Shown here: positions 33,037 through 41,311 of the stretch, one piece after another | Numbering within the stretch: position 1 is the stretch's first letter | Layout of the letters: every line of letters starts with the position of its first letter | Source: a bacterium | GTDB taxonomy: Bacteria; Patescibacteriota; Minisyncoccia; Phycocordibacterales; PALSA-1337 | Reading direction: 5' to 3' | Assembly: GCA_025355565.1 (NCBI GenBank) | Contig: JANXZK010000023.1 | Span: 1-51,389 of the forward strand | DNA: 51,389 bases | The notes under the pieces: generated by a model | What the model saw: the letters and a program-made list of their open reading frames with translations, nothing else | Told to the model about the DNA's origin: nothing | The model's database searches: none | Made by a program: the position numbers and the translations under genes

Positions 33037-33258
33037 ATGGCCAACCTAGACAAACAATTCGTCATATCTATCGGCAAGAAGATCCGAGCAAAGCGTGAGA
33101 AGATGGGTATTTCTCAAGAAGAGCTCGGGAAACTGGCCAAATGTCATCGCACATATGTCGGCATGATAGAGAGAGGTGAGAAGAATATCACTATATTCAA
33201 TCTACGAAAATTCGCTGCCGCACTAAAATTGGAGGTGAAGGATCTAGTGGATTTTTAG
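33037..33258 (+). CDS. XRE-family HTH transcriptional regulator
   Basis: A 73-aa protein made almost only of a Cro/C1-type helix-turn-helix (IRAKREKMGISQEELGKLA, then HRTYVGMIERGEKNI). It binds DNA as a dimer and probably controls its own promoter, which has a palindrome at the -35 box. About 300 bp downstream is a DUF397-like gene, an association familiar from actinobacteria. Confidence 0.9.
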   Translation: MANLDKQFVISIGKKIRAKREKMGISQEELGKLAKCHRTYVGMIERGEKNITIFNLRKFAAALKLEVKDLVDF

Positions 33259-33267
33259 TATCTTAAC

Positions 33268-33276
33268 TGTGGATAA
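33268..33276 (-). promoter_or_regulatory. Isolated perfect DnaA-box match
   Basis: TGTGGATAA lies 10 bp after the XRE stop codon. As an isolated site far from the 15-18 kb cluster it may be chance or a DnaA-titrating or regulatory site. Confidence 0.3.
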
Positions 33277-33363
33277 CTCCCGGGCTTGACTTTATTTCTG
33301 GTCTTGATATGCTAATCACAGATAACGCTATTCAAGAATGGCATTGAGAAAGGATTCAAACTT

Positions 33364-33474
33364 ATGGTCACTGTTTTTTCAAATGATTTGACCGCTCGTC
33401 TAGGCATCGGTTCCTGTAACACACCAGAAAAAGGTGATGGAATAGATGACCACGACGATAGGGTCCCGAATTGA
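33364..33474 (+). CDS. Possible 36-aa protein
   Basis: ATG at 33364 is preceded by AAAGGA at a workable distance and downstream of a TTGACT...TATGCT promoter-like pair (about 33285-33312). The peptide starts MVTVFSNDLTARLG and ends in an acidic HDDRVPN tail. No family is recognised. It lies between the XRE gene and the DUF397-like gene and could be a third member of that locus. Confidence 0.35.
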   Translation: MVTVFSNDLTARLGIGSCNTPEKGDGIDDHDDRVPN

Positions 33475-33564
33475 CCGCGAACAGTTGCTGGTCAACAGAG
33501 TTATTTCCGCCTTTACTCAAAGTCGGCACAGCAAAACATCGGTTAAGACCAGAATAGAAATCTT

Positions 33565-33777
33565 ATGAAAAAAGCGTTTACCTTTCGATTGAAGGATGGC
33601 GACTTCAAAGTCTCTGGTTGGTGTGGTAATCGTCCACAATGTGTCCAGGTCGCAGTAAAACCTCAAGGGGTTGCATTACGGGATAGCAAGGACACGTCAA
33701 AGACGACTCTATACTTCACCAACGGTGAATGGAACGCCTTCACAAAGGGCGTCAAAGCTGGAGATTTTCGAAAGTAG
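33565..33777 (+). CDS. DUF397-like small protein
   Basis: A 70-aa protein whose core, CVQVAVKPQGVALRDSKD then TLYFTNGEWNAFTKGVKAG, follows the DUF397 pattern (CVEVA..P.GVAVRDSKDP...FT..EW.AF..GVKAGEF) best known from streptomycetes. There DUF397 proteins are encoded beside WhiJ-like XRE regulators and act as their partners. Here too an XRE gene lies just upstream. A terminator follows. Partner function is inferred from this analogy; horizontal origin is possible. Confidence 0.75.
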   Translation: MKKAFTFRLKDGDFKVSGWCGNRPQCVQVAVKPQGVALRDSKDTSKTTLYFTNGEWNAFTKGVKAGDFRK

Positions 33778-33804
33778 TCATCACGTTGTGGTTGATAAGT
33801 TCAA

Positions 33805-33833
33805 GAGGGGCACGATAAATGCCCCTCCTTTTT
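33805..33833 (+). terminator. Intrinsic terminator after the DUF397-like gene
   Basis: GAGGGGCA (33805-33812) and TGCCCCTC (33820-33827) form an 8-bp stem, followed by CTTTTTA. It lies only 9 bp before the next start codon, so that gene depends on read-through or an internal promoter. Confidence 0.8.
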
Positions 33834-33841
33834 ATAATAAA

Positions 33842-34342
33842 ATGATCTATATAATTCCTGGATTGGGAGAGGATTGTCGGTTATTGCGATACAGAAAGCT
33901 AACGGCAACCTTACGATCCAAAGGGTACAAAGTAAAGTGTTGTAATCCGAACTGGTACAAGCCTTTGTCTCAGCAGGTTTTTCACGTTGGAACAAATTCT
34001 ATCGTGTTCGGATTTTCTTTTGGAGCTATTCTAGCCTATCTAATCGCCAAAAAATATCCATGCAAGATGGTCATTCTTGCTTCGATTTCCCCTATTCACA
34101 CATTCTCTTTTGACGATCTCGTAAAGGATTATCATAGGCACATGTCGAAAGCACTTGCGGTTCAAATAGCCAGAGACATAAAAAATATTTCAGTTTCTCT
34201 AATGAGTCTCAATGTTCCATATATCACGATGGCAGGGGAATATGAAAGATCACCCGCAAACATCATTGTTCCAAAAACAAACCATCGAATAACAAATAGA
34301 TATATAGAGCGGATCGATTTGGCAATTAGTGGCCATGTTTAG
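33842..34342 (+). CDS. Small alpha/beta-hydrolase-like protein
   Basis: A 166-aa protein starting MIYIIPGLGED (oxyanion/first strand) with a nucleophile elbow GFSFGA and a C-terminal NHRI that may hold the catalytic His. Hydrolase fold is likely. It is short for the family, with a minimal or missing lid. A start further upstream (33671) would overlap the DUF397-like gene and is rejected. Substrate unknown. Confidence 0.7.
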   Translation: MIYIIPGLGEDCRLLRYRKLTATLRSKGYKVKCCNPNWYKPLSQQVFHVGTNSIVFGFSFGAILAYLIAKKYPCKMVILASISPIHTFSFDDLVKDYHRHMSKALAVQIARDIKNISVSLMSLNVPYITMAGEYERSPANIIVPKTNHRITNRYIERIDLAISGHV

Positions 34343-34352
34343 GGTCTACCGC

Positions 34353-35639
34353 CTATTTCTTCTTCGCTAACTTTGCCGCTTCAGCCACTATCTTTTCGGA
34401 TGTTTCCGCGGCTGCACCATTGATCACCCGATCTGCCGCTTTCTCGGCTATCTCGTCTTTGACCTCCTCGACTGTGACGATCTCTTCATCTTCTTCTGCG
34501 CCATCCGCCTCGGCGAGCTCTTCACCGCCATTTGACTTGATATCTATCTTCCAACCAGTGAGCTTGGCGGCGAGTCGGACGTTCTGACCACCTTTACCGA
34601 TCGCCAATGACTGCTCATCTTCTGTGACAGTGACGATGGCGCGGTGAGATGAGTCATCCAATTCCAATGAGACTACTTCGGCAGGGGATAACGCCTCTTC
34701 GATGAATAGTGCAGCGTCTTCGTTCCATTCTATGATGTCGATCTTCTCTCCTGAAAGTTCACTCGTAACTGTCGAAACTCGGACGCCACGCTGGCCGACC
34801 ATCGAGCCGATAGGGTCGATGTGCGGATCATGAGAGACGACAGCGATCTTCGAACGAGAACCTGCTTCACGAGCGATAGCCTTGATCTCGACTGTTCCTG
34901 AGGCGATCTCGGGCGCTTCTGTCTCGAACAATTTTGCTAGGAATTTCGGATGGGAACGTGACAATTTGAGAACGACGCCTTTCGGTGACTCTTCAACTGC
35001 GTATAGATACGCACGGATACGATCCCCAGTTTTCCAACGTTCGCTAGGAATCTGCTCCTCATAAGGGATGACCCCAACCGCGCGTCCCATGTCTATATAT
35101 ACGGTGCCTCTCTCGACGCGTTCGACTATACCAGCAACGATCTGGTCTTGTTTCTGGCCGTATTCTGCGAGAACAGAGACTTTCTCTGCTTCTCGGATCT
35201 TTTGGATGATGATCTGCTTGGCGGTCTGTGCGGCGATGCGACCAAAATCAGCCTTGGCTTCGAGAGGGAAGATGAGTTCATCACCAACCTCAGTGTTCTT
35301 CTTGATCTTGCGAGCATCCTCGATCAACATATGTTGCTCAGGGTTGAAACGGATCTTGATATCCTCAACATCGGCGTCTTTGAGCTCTTTGTGGCCCATT
35401 TCCTCGTCACCTTCCATGATCACCTGATCTCGATCAACGACGATCTTTACTTGCCAGAATTCTACTCCACCTGTGTTGGAATCGAACGAGGCCCGAACGA
35501 TCTGACCTTTCTTGCCATACTCTTTCTTGTAAGCAGTGGCGAGGGACATAGCGATAGCCTCGAGAGTTTTCTCACGAGGGATGCCACGCTCTTCTTCTAG
35601 CTGTTGTACTACGGAATTGATGACTTTTAGATCGAACAT
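34353..35639 (-). CDS. nusA: Transcription termination/antitermination factor NusA
   Basis: A 428-aa protein with the N-terminal polymerase-binding domain, S1 domain (VAGIVERVERGTVYIDMGRA), and two KH domains (GSMVGQRGVRVSTVTSEL; SLAIGKGGQNVRLAAKLTG). An acidic/Ala-rich tail follows (about residues 375-428). It binds RNA polymerase and controls pausing and termination. It is transcribed away from the second pilus operon. Confidence 0.95.
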   Translation of the reverse strand: MFDLKVINSVVQQLEEERGIPREKTLEAIAMSLATAYKKEYGKKGQIVRASFDSNTGGVEFWQVKIVVDRDQVIMEGDEEMGHKELKDADVEDIKIRFNPEQHMLIEDARKIKKNTEVGDELIFPLEAKADFGRIAAQTAKQIIIQKIREAEKVSVLAEYGQKQDQIVAGIVERVERGTVYIDMGRAVGVIPYEEQIPSERWKTGDRIRAYLYAVEESPKGVVLKLSRSHPKFLAKLFETEAPEIASGTVEIKAIAREAGSRSKIAVVSHDPHIDPIGSMVGQRGVRVSTVTSELSGEKIDIIEWNEDAALFIEEALSPAEVVSLELDDSSHRAIVTVTEDEQSLAIGKGGQNVRLAAKLTGWKIDIKSNGGEELAEADGAEEDEEIVTVEEVKDEIAEKAADRVINGAAAETSEKIVAEAAKLAKKK

Positions 35640-35763
35640 ATATTTAGTTGTTATTTTATTGTTATTAAGTTTTTCGGACCTTTATAATGGGCATGTAATA
35701 GCCCTTTTAACAAACAAGTCCGCCGGACGGGCGAACAAGTACTGATGAGATTATCATAGCATA

Positions 35764-35795
35764 TGGTATAATATGTGCAACAAGTGTAGCACTTG
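35764..35795 (+). promoter_or_regulatory. Extended -10 promoter and leader palindrome of the second pilus operon
   Basis: TGGTATAAT (TATAAT at 35767-35772) is an extended -10 element. The leader contains the inverted repeat CAAGTG-TAG-CACTTG (35781-35795), five bases before the pilB start codon. It differs completely from the promoter of the first pilus operon. Confidence 0.6.
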
Positions 35796-35800
35796 CAATT

Positions 35801-37549
35801 ATGCTCATCGAAGACACCCAGCTCTACAAATTCATCCTCGATTCCGGCCTCGTGACGAAGGACGACCTTGAGGCGGCCAAGAAAGAAGCAGACGAGGGGG
35901 ACAAGAGGCTTGGAGACGTATTGGTCACTAGCGGAAAGATCACTGTCGACAATCTACGCCGCATGCAGGCATACGTCCTCGGTATCCCATTCGTCAATCT
36001 CAAGAATCAAAAGATACCCTTTGACATACTGTCTCTCATACCGGAACCGATCGCACGCACACATAATATCGTGGCATTCAAGAAGAGCGACACAGCTCTC
36101 GAAGTCGCTATGCTGGATGTGAATGACCTCTCGGCCATAGATTTCATCAAGAAGAAAGTCAGCCTAAAGATCATGCCGCGCCTCACAGATGCGGATTCGA
36201 TAAAGGAAACACTGGTGCAGTATCAAAAGAGCTTGAAAGCCGAGTTCGGTGATATCATCCAAAAAGAAACTGCGGCTATCAAGATGATCTCTGAGGAAAA
36301 AGGAGAGGCTGTTTCGGCGGATGACCTAAAGAAGATCGCTGAAGATCTGCCAGTTGTCCGTATAGTGGATACTCTGGTCAAACACGCCATCATCCAGAAT
36401 GCGTCAGATATACACATCGAACCGATGGAAGACCAGGTGCTGGTCAGATATCGCATCGACGGAATGCTACATGATGCCATGGTCCTGCCACGTCAAGCTG
36501 GGCCGTCAGTGACAGCCCGCATCAAGGTTCTGTCCAATTTGAAACTAGATGAAAAGCGTCTGCCACAGGACGGCAGGTTCAAAGTCGATATGAGCAACGA
36601 AAAAGTCTCGTTCCGTGTTTCTATACTGCCGACATATTATGGTGAAAAGACCGTCATGCGTCTCTTGCGTGAGAACATCACTGGCTTTACTTTGGAGTCC
36701 ATCAATTTTCATGGTGAATCCTTGGAGCGTGTACATGGAGCGCTGAAGAAAACAACGGGTATCATATTGACCACTGGTCCGACAGGCTCGGGAAAAACCA
36801 CTACGCTATACACGATGCTCGATATACTGAATACACCAGATGTGAACATTTCAACCATCGAGGACCCTATCGAGTATCAGATGGCGCGCATCAATCAAAC
36901 TCAGATCAAGCCAGAGATAGGCTTTTCCTTCGCGCAAGGTATCCGTACTCTGGTCCGTCAGGATCCTGACATCATCATGGTCGGTGAGATCCGAGATGAC
37001 GAGACGGCTGGTATGGCCATCAACGCCGCTCTGACTGGCCACCTAGTGTTGTCGACTCTACATACAAATAGCGCAGCTGGTGCGATCCCTAGACTTCTAG
37101 ACATGAAAGCTGAGGCATTCTTGCTGGTCTCTACTATAGATGTCGTTATTGGGCAGAGACTAGTCCGACATCTGACCAGCGCCAAAGAACAGTACAAACT
37201 GTCAAAGTCGGAACTTGTTGAATTGGAAAAACTGGTAGATCTCGATCGAGTGCTTGATGCCCTGAGATCGGAGAAGATAGTCAAGAATACGGAGACTTGG
37301 GAAAAGATCTATTTCTATAAGGCTGTAAAAGGCCCCGAAGATGACGGTTTCAAAGGTCGTGTCGGCATCCAAGAAGTGATCAAGATGTCACCTAGCATCA
37401 AAGAATTGGTAATGAAGAGATCGACATCTTCGGATATCGAGGCACAAGCAAAGAAAGAAGGGATGCTCACGATGTTGGAGGATGGGATATTCAAGTGTGT
37501 ACAGGGATTGACGACGATAGAGGAAGTACTTCGAGTGGTCAGTGAATAG
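35801..37549 (+). CDS. pilB: Type IV pilus assembly ATPase
   Basis: A 582-aa hexameric ATPase with the N-terminal MshEN-like region (residues ~1-150), then Walker A (TGPTGSGKTTT), Asp box (IEDPIEYQ), Walker B (DPDIIMVGEIRD) and His box (GHLVLSTLHTN). The C-terminal tetracysteine motif of typical PilB/GspE is absent; that region is an insert without cysteines. It drives pilin polymerisation with the PilC encoded next. Confidence 0.94.
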   Translation: MLIEDTQLYKFILDSGLVTKDDLEAAKKEADEGDKRLGDVLVTSGKITVDNLRRMQAYVLGIPFVNLKNQKIPFDILSLIPEPIARTHNIVAFKKSDTALEVAMLDVNDLSAIDFIKKKVSLKIMPRLTDADSIKETLVQYQKSLKAEFGDIIQKETAAIKMISEEKGEAVSADDLKKIAEDLPVVRIVDTLVKHAIIQNASDIHIEPMEDQVLVRYRIDGMLHDAMVLPRQAGPSVTARIKVLSNLKLDEKRLPQDGRFKVDMSNEKVSFRVSILPTYYGEKTVMRLLRENITGFTLESINFHGESLERVHGALKKTTGIILTTGPTGSGKTTTLYTMLDILNTPDVNISTIEDPIEYQMARINQTQIKPEIGFSFAQGIRTLVRQDPDIIMVGEIRDDETAGMAINAALTGHLVLSTLHTNSAAGAIPRLLDMKAEAFLLVSTIDVVIGQRLVRHLTSAKEQYKLSKSELVELEKLVDLDRVLDALRSEKIVKNTETWEKIYFYKAVKGPEDDGFKGRVGIQEVIKMSPSIKELVMKRSTSSDIEAQAKKEGMLTMLEDGIFKCVQGLTTIEEVLRVVSE

Positions 37550-37574
37550 TCGATCCAATCAATTAGCAATATCT

Positions 37575-38798
37575 ATGAACCATTTCATTTTCAAAGCAAA
37601 AAAACCGTCAGGAGAGATATATAGCGGCGAGCGCGACGCTACTGATCGTTATGAACTGTACAAGCTGCTACGAGAAAATGGTGATGAGGTTGTGCAGTTC
37701 AGAGAAAAAGATGCTTCAAAAGGGTTGAATATCAATCTAAATCTAGGCGCGCTGACCAATAGTGTAAAGGTGATCGACAAGATCAATTTTGCCAGAAATC
37801 TCGGGGCGATGCTCGAAGCCGGGTTGGCACTATCGCGAGCGTTATCAGTTCTAGAGAGACAAGCGAGTAGTAAGAATCTAAAGAAAGTCATCACCGACCT
37901 CATAGAACAGATAGACCGCGGTACGACATTCGCCGATGCTCTGACTGCTCACAAGAAAGTATTTTCTCCTCTATTCATTTCCATGGTTCATGCTGGCGAG
38001 CAGAGCGGAACACTCGCGGACTCTCTGAAGACTGTGTCTCTACAGATGGAAAACAGTCATGATCTGGAAAGGCGTGTCCGCGGCGCGCTCATGTATCCAT
38101 CAGTGATCGTCTTTGCCATGGTCGTCATCGCTGTTCTCATGTTTATCTTCGTCATTCCAACGCTCCTAAAGACATTTACAGACATGAACGTTGCATTGCC
38201 ATTTAGCACCAGGATGATCTTGGGCATCAGTAACCTGATCCAAAACCAAGGTCCACTGTTATTGGCGGTCTTGTGTCTCATACTCGGTACCATATATTGG
38301 TGGGCAAAGAAACCGAGCGGCAGGAGTTTCATTCATAGTTTTGAACTCAAGATCCCGATGATCGGCAAACTGGTGCAAGAAGTGAACACGGCGAGGACCG
38401 CGCGTACACTCTCGTCACTGCTCAGTTCAGGTGTGGATGTGGTCGAGTCGATGAGTATCACAGCAAATGTCGTCCAAAATGTACATTTCCGAGCCATTCT
38501 CATGAAAGCCGTCGAGGCGATAAAGAGAGGTGATCTCATGTCAAAGATCTTCGCTGAAGAAACCAAGCTTTTCCCGGTATTTTTCGCGGAAATGATGAGT
38601 GTCGGCGAAGAGACAGGAAAAACAGGGGAGATGCTCTTGGGCGTGGCGCATTATTATGAAGGTGAAGTCGAGCAAAAGACCAAGAATATGTCGACGATCA
38701 TTGAGCCTTTCCTCATGTTGTTGATCGGAAGCGCCGTCGGCTTCTTCGCGGTTTCCATGATCCAACCGATATATTCGTTGGTTGGTTCGATAAATTAA
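37575..38798 (+). CDS. pilC: Type IV pilus inner-membrane platform protein
   Basis: A 407-aa PilC with two GspF domains (NLGAMLEAGLALSRALSVL; ARTLSSLLSSGVDVVESM) and hydrophobic helices (VIVFAMVVIAVLMFIFVIP; PFLMLLIGSAVGFFAVS). The start MNHFIFKAKKPSGE at 37575 is the standard PilC N-terminus, 26 bp after pilB. It works with PilB and the pilins that follow. Confidence 0.93.
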   Translation: MNHFIFKAKKPSGEIYSGERDATDRYELYKLLRENGDEVVQFREKDASKGLNINLNLGALTNSVKVIDKINFARNLGAMLEAGLALSRALSVLERQASSKNLKKVITDLIEQIDRGTTFADALTAHKKVFSPLFISMVHAGEQSGTLADSLKTVSLQMENSHDLERRVRGALMYPSVIVFAMVVIAVLMFIFVIPTLLKTFTDMNVALPFSTRMILGISNLIQNQGPLLLAVLCLILGTIYWWAKKPSGRSFIHSFELKIPMIGKLVQEVNTARTARTLSSLLSSGVDVVESMSITANVVQNVHFRAILMKAVEAIKRGDLMSKIFAEETKLFPVFFAEMMSVGEETGKTGEMLLGVAHYYEGEVEQKTKNMSTIIEPFLMLLIGSAVGFFAVSMIQPIYSLVGSIN

Positions 38799-38849
38799 TA
38801 TTAACGCAGATATGGGATATTAGGTATAAAAGGTCGGAATATATCAGAT

Positions 38850-40688
38850 ATGAAACATACCAAAACACAAAAGATAGTCTCAGGACATACCTCATACCAT
38901 ATACCCAACACTTCATACTCTCGTGGATTTTCTCTCATCGAAGTACTCGTTGGTACAGCCGTATTTCTTATGGTCGCATCTGCAGCGTATGGTCTGTTTG
39001 TGAGCCTCTTTAAACTCACGGGAGCAGCACAAGCAAACATATTGGCAGTCGAGCTCGCCGATGAGCAGTTCGAGATCATCCGAAATATGCCATACACTAG
39101 TGTCGGTCTCACGAATGGTATACCACTCGGAATCTTGCCGCGGACACAGCAAAACGTCATCCGTGGAGGCTACTCTTTTACCGTCGATCTCACGGTTAGT
39201 AATATCAATTTGTCCACATTCCCGGTTCAAGCCAGTGACAAACTCGTCGAAGTCAGCATTTCTTGCCCCAACTGTCGAAATTTCAGTCCGCTAACATTGA
39301 CTGGCCAGATCTCACCATCAAATCTACAATCAGCGGGAATCGGTGGAGCTCTCGTCGTCAAAGTATTCGACGCTAACGGTCAACCTGTAAAAGGTGCCGC
39401 CGTAGACATACAGAGTATGTCGACATCGACGATAGCTGATCTCAAGGTGACGGACAATTACGGTGTGCTGAACGTGATAGGCGTACCACAGGGAGCCAAT
39501 GCGTACCAGGTGATAGTCTCCAAACCAGGATATTCGACTGACAGGACTTATGCGATAGGAGGTTCGAATCCGAATTCGAATCCGAGTCCGACCAAACCAA
39601 ATATGACCGTTCTGAATCAACAAGTGAGCCAGATCAGCTTCGCTATAGATAGATTGAGCACACTCAATTTCTCCAGTGTCACTCCTCTATGTGCTCCTGT
39701 CAGCAACTATCATTTCGATCTCGTCGGGTCGAAACAGATCGGCCTCAACATGCCGAAATATTCACAAGGCCTCTCGACCAATGGCTCCGGCATCCTCGCT
39801 CTGAACTCTATGGAATGGGATACATACGCGGTGACGCCGACAGATAGCATCTACGATATTTCAGGTGTGAATCCCTTCAGTCCATTTGCGTTGAATCCGA
39901 ACAATACACAGAGCGTTCAGTTCGTCGTGGTGCCCAAAAGCGGAAATAGTTTGATGGTCTCTGTCATCGACAGCGTCAGCAAATTGCCAGTCTCTGGGGT
40001 CACTGTCCAATTGACCAATTCAGCAGGATATAACCAATCACAGATCACCGGTCAGGGATATATCTCGCAAACTGACTGGTCAGGTGGCTCGGGTCAAAAC
40101 ACCTTCACGACCGCAAATAAATACTGGGAAGACAATGGCCAGGTCGACACCGCCACTTCGTCGGGGAATATCGTTATGAAGAAATCTCTCGGACTGTATA
40201 GCACGACCATTGTCGGAAGTTTAGAGTCCTCGACTTTTGACACAGGCACGTCGAGCAATTTTTACACATTCAATTGGTTACCGTTAGGTCAGCCCGGTGA
40301 GGCGGGTACGAGTAGCGTCAGATTCCAATTTGCCGCTAAACCAACAGCTACTTCGACTTTTTCTTCAGCCGATTTCTTCGGGCCAGATGGGACAACAGGT
40401 ACTTTCTATATGGTCCCTGGGGCTGTGATAAACAACATTCATAACGGCAACGAATTTGCACGCTATAAGACATTCCTATCGACTGCGACTGCAACGGCCA
40501 CTCCTATGGTATCGAATGTCTCATTCGCATATACTTCGGGCTGTATCCCGCCGGGCCAAGTGCTGTTTCAAAGTTTGACTGCCGGAACTTATACCATATC
40601 AGTTTCAAAACCGGGATATACCACGGCATCCACCTCGGTCGCGGTTAACAGTGGTTGGCAAGAAAAGAAGTTGATGTTGAGTATATAA
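38850..40688 (+). CDS. Large prepilin-like surface protein with carboxypeptidase-regulatory-like domains
   Basis: A 612-aa protein. The class III leader ends at RG, followed by FSLIEVLVGTAVFLMVASAA (Glu at +5). A pilin-like stem and several Ig-like stretches follow, for example ALVVKVFDANGQPVKGAAVD, MVSVIDSVSKLPVSGVTVQL and GTYTISVSKPGYTT, resembling carboxypeptidase-regulatory-like (Cna-B-like) repeats. It is far larger than a normal pilin and is probably a minor pilin or tip adhesin for contact with host or surfaces. The fold assignment is by pattern. Confidence 0.8.
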   Translation: MKHTKTQKIVSGHTSYHIPNTSYSRGFSLIEVLVGTAVFLMVASAAYGLFVSLFKLTGAAQANILAVELADEQFEIIRNMPYTSVGLTNGIPLGILPRTQQNVIRGGYSFTVDLTVSNINLSTFPVQASDKLVEVSISCPNCRNFSPLTLTGQISPSNLQSAGIGGALVVKVFDANGQPVKGAAVDIQSMSTSTIADLKVTDNYGVLNVIGVPQGANAYQVIVSKPGYSTDRTYAIGGSNPNSNPSPTKPNMTVLNQQVSQISFAIDRLSTLNFSSVTPLCAPVSNYHFDLVGSKQIGLNMPKYSQGLSTNGSGILALNSMEWDTYAVTPTDSIYDISGVNPFSPFALNPNNTQSVQFVVVPKSGNSLMVSVIDSVSKLPVSGVTVQLTNSAGYNQSQITGQGYISQTDWSGGSGQNTFTTANKYWEDNGQVDTATSSGNIVMKKSLGLYSTTIVGSLESSTFDTGTSSNFYTFNWLPLGQPGEAGTSSVRFQFAAKPTATSTFSSADFFGPDGTTGTFYMVPGAVINNIHNGNEFARYKTFLSTATATATPMVSNVSFAYTSGCIPPGQVLFQSLTAGTYTISVSKPGYTTASTSVAVNSGWQEKKLMLSI

Positions 40689-40693
40689 TATAT

Positions 40694-41311
40694 ATGAATA
40701 TGCATAAGAAATATGATAGTGGAATGACCCTCGTCGAAGTTCTCGTCACACTGAGTATTTTCGTCGCGATCATGTTGGCCGTAGCGACATTTGAATATAA
40801 CGTTATCACCTATCCCAAGATCGTTTCTGGTTCATTACAAACAGCGCAGGATACGCAAATTCTGTTAAAAACGATGCTGAGGGAGATGCGAACGATGCAA
40901 CAGGGAGCAAACGGTGCATATCCGTTGTTAGCGGCCGGCACAAGCACGATCTCTTTCTTTGCCGATGCTGATAACAACGGCAATATTGAGGAGATCACCT
41001 ATTTTATAGCCAGCTCTAGTATTTATAGGGGTATAATACAGCCCGCCGGCAATCCGGTGATATACAATGGGGCAAATCAGGTAAATATGATGATCGCCAC
41101 AAATGTCCGAAACGGCTCGTCGACCCCATTGTTCCAATATTTCGACACGAACTACAATGGAACGAGCTCGCCGCTCACATTGCCTGTGACAGCTACAACA
41201 GTACGTCTAGTGAAGATCAACCTGACTCTGGATGTTGATATAAACAGATCGCCTACACCGATGACGTATACAGTGCAAGCGAGCCTTCGTAACATCAAAT
41301 CAAATCTATGA
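40694..41311 (+). CDS. Prepilin-like protein (PilW/PulJ type)
   Basis: A 205-aa protein with leader MNMHKKYDSG followed by MTLVEVLVTLSIFVAIMLAV (Glu at +5), a typical prepilin. The soluble domain has FFADADNNGNIEEITYFI and IYRG, as seen in PilW/PulJ-like minor pilins. The start at 40694 (or 40700) follows the previous stop by a few bases. It overlaps the next start as ATGA. Confidence 0.8.
   Translation: MNMHKKYDSGMTLVEVLVTLSIFVAIMLAVATFEYNVITYPKIVSGSLQTAQDTQILLKTMLREMRTMQQGANGAYPLLAAGTSTISFFADADNNGNIEEITYFIASSSIYRGIIQPAGNPVIYNGANQVNMMIATNVRNGSSTPLFQYFDTNYNGTSSPLTLPVTATTVRLVKINLTLDVDINRSPTPMTYTVQASLRNIKSNL

Noticed and set aside
39560-39590. GGTTCGAATCC-like sequence suggesting a tRNA T-arm
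   Set aside because: It is a short AATCCG-type codon repeat inside the large pilin gene; no acceptor or anticodon arm.
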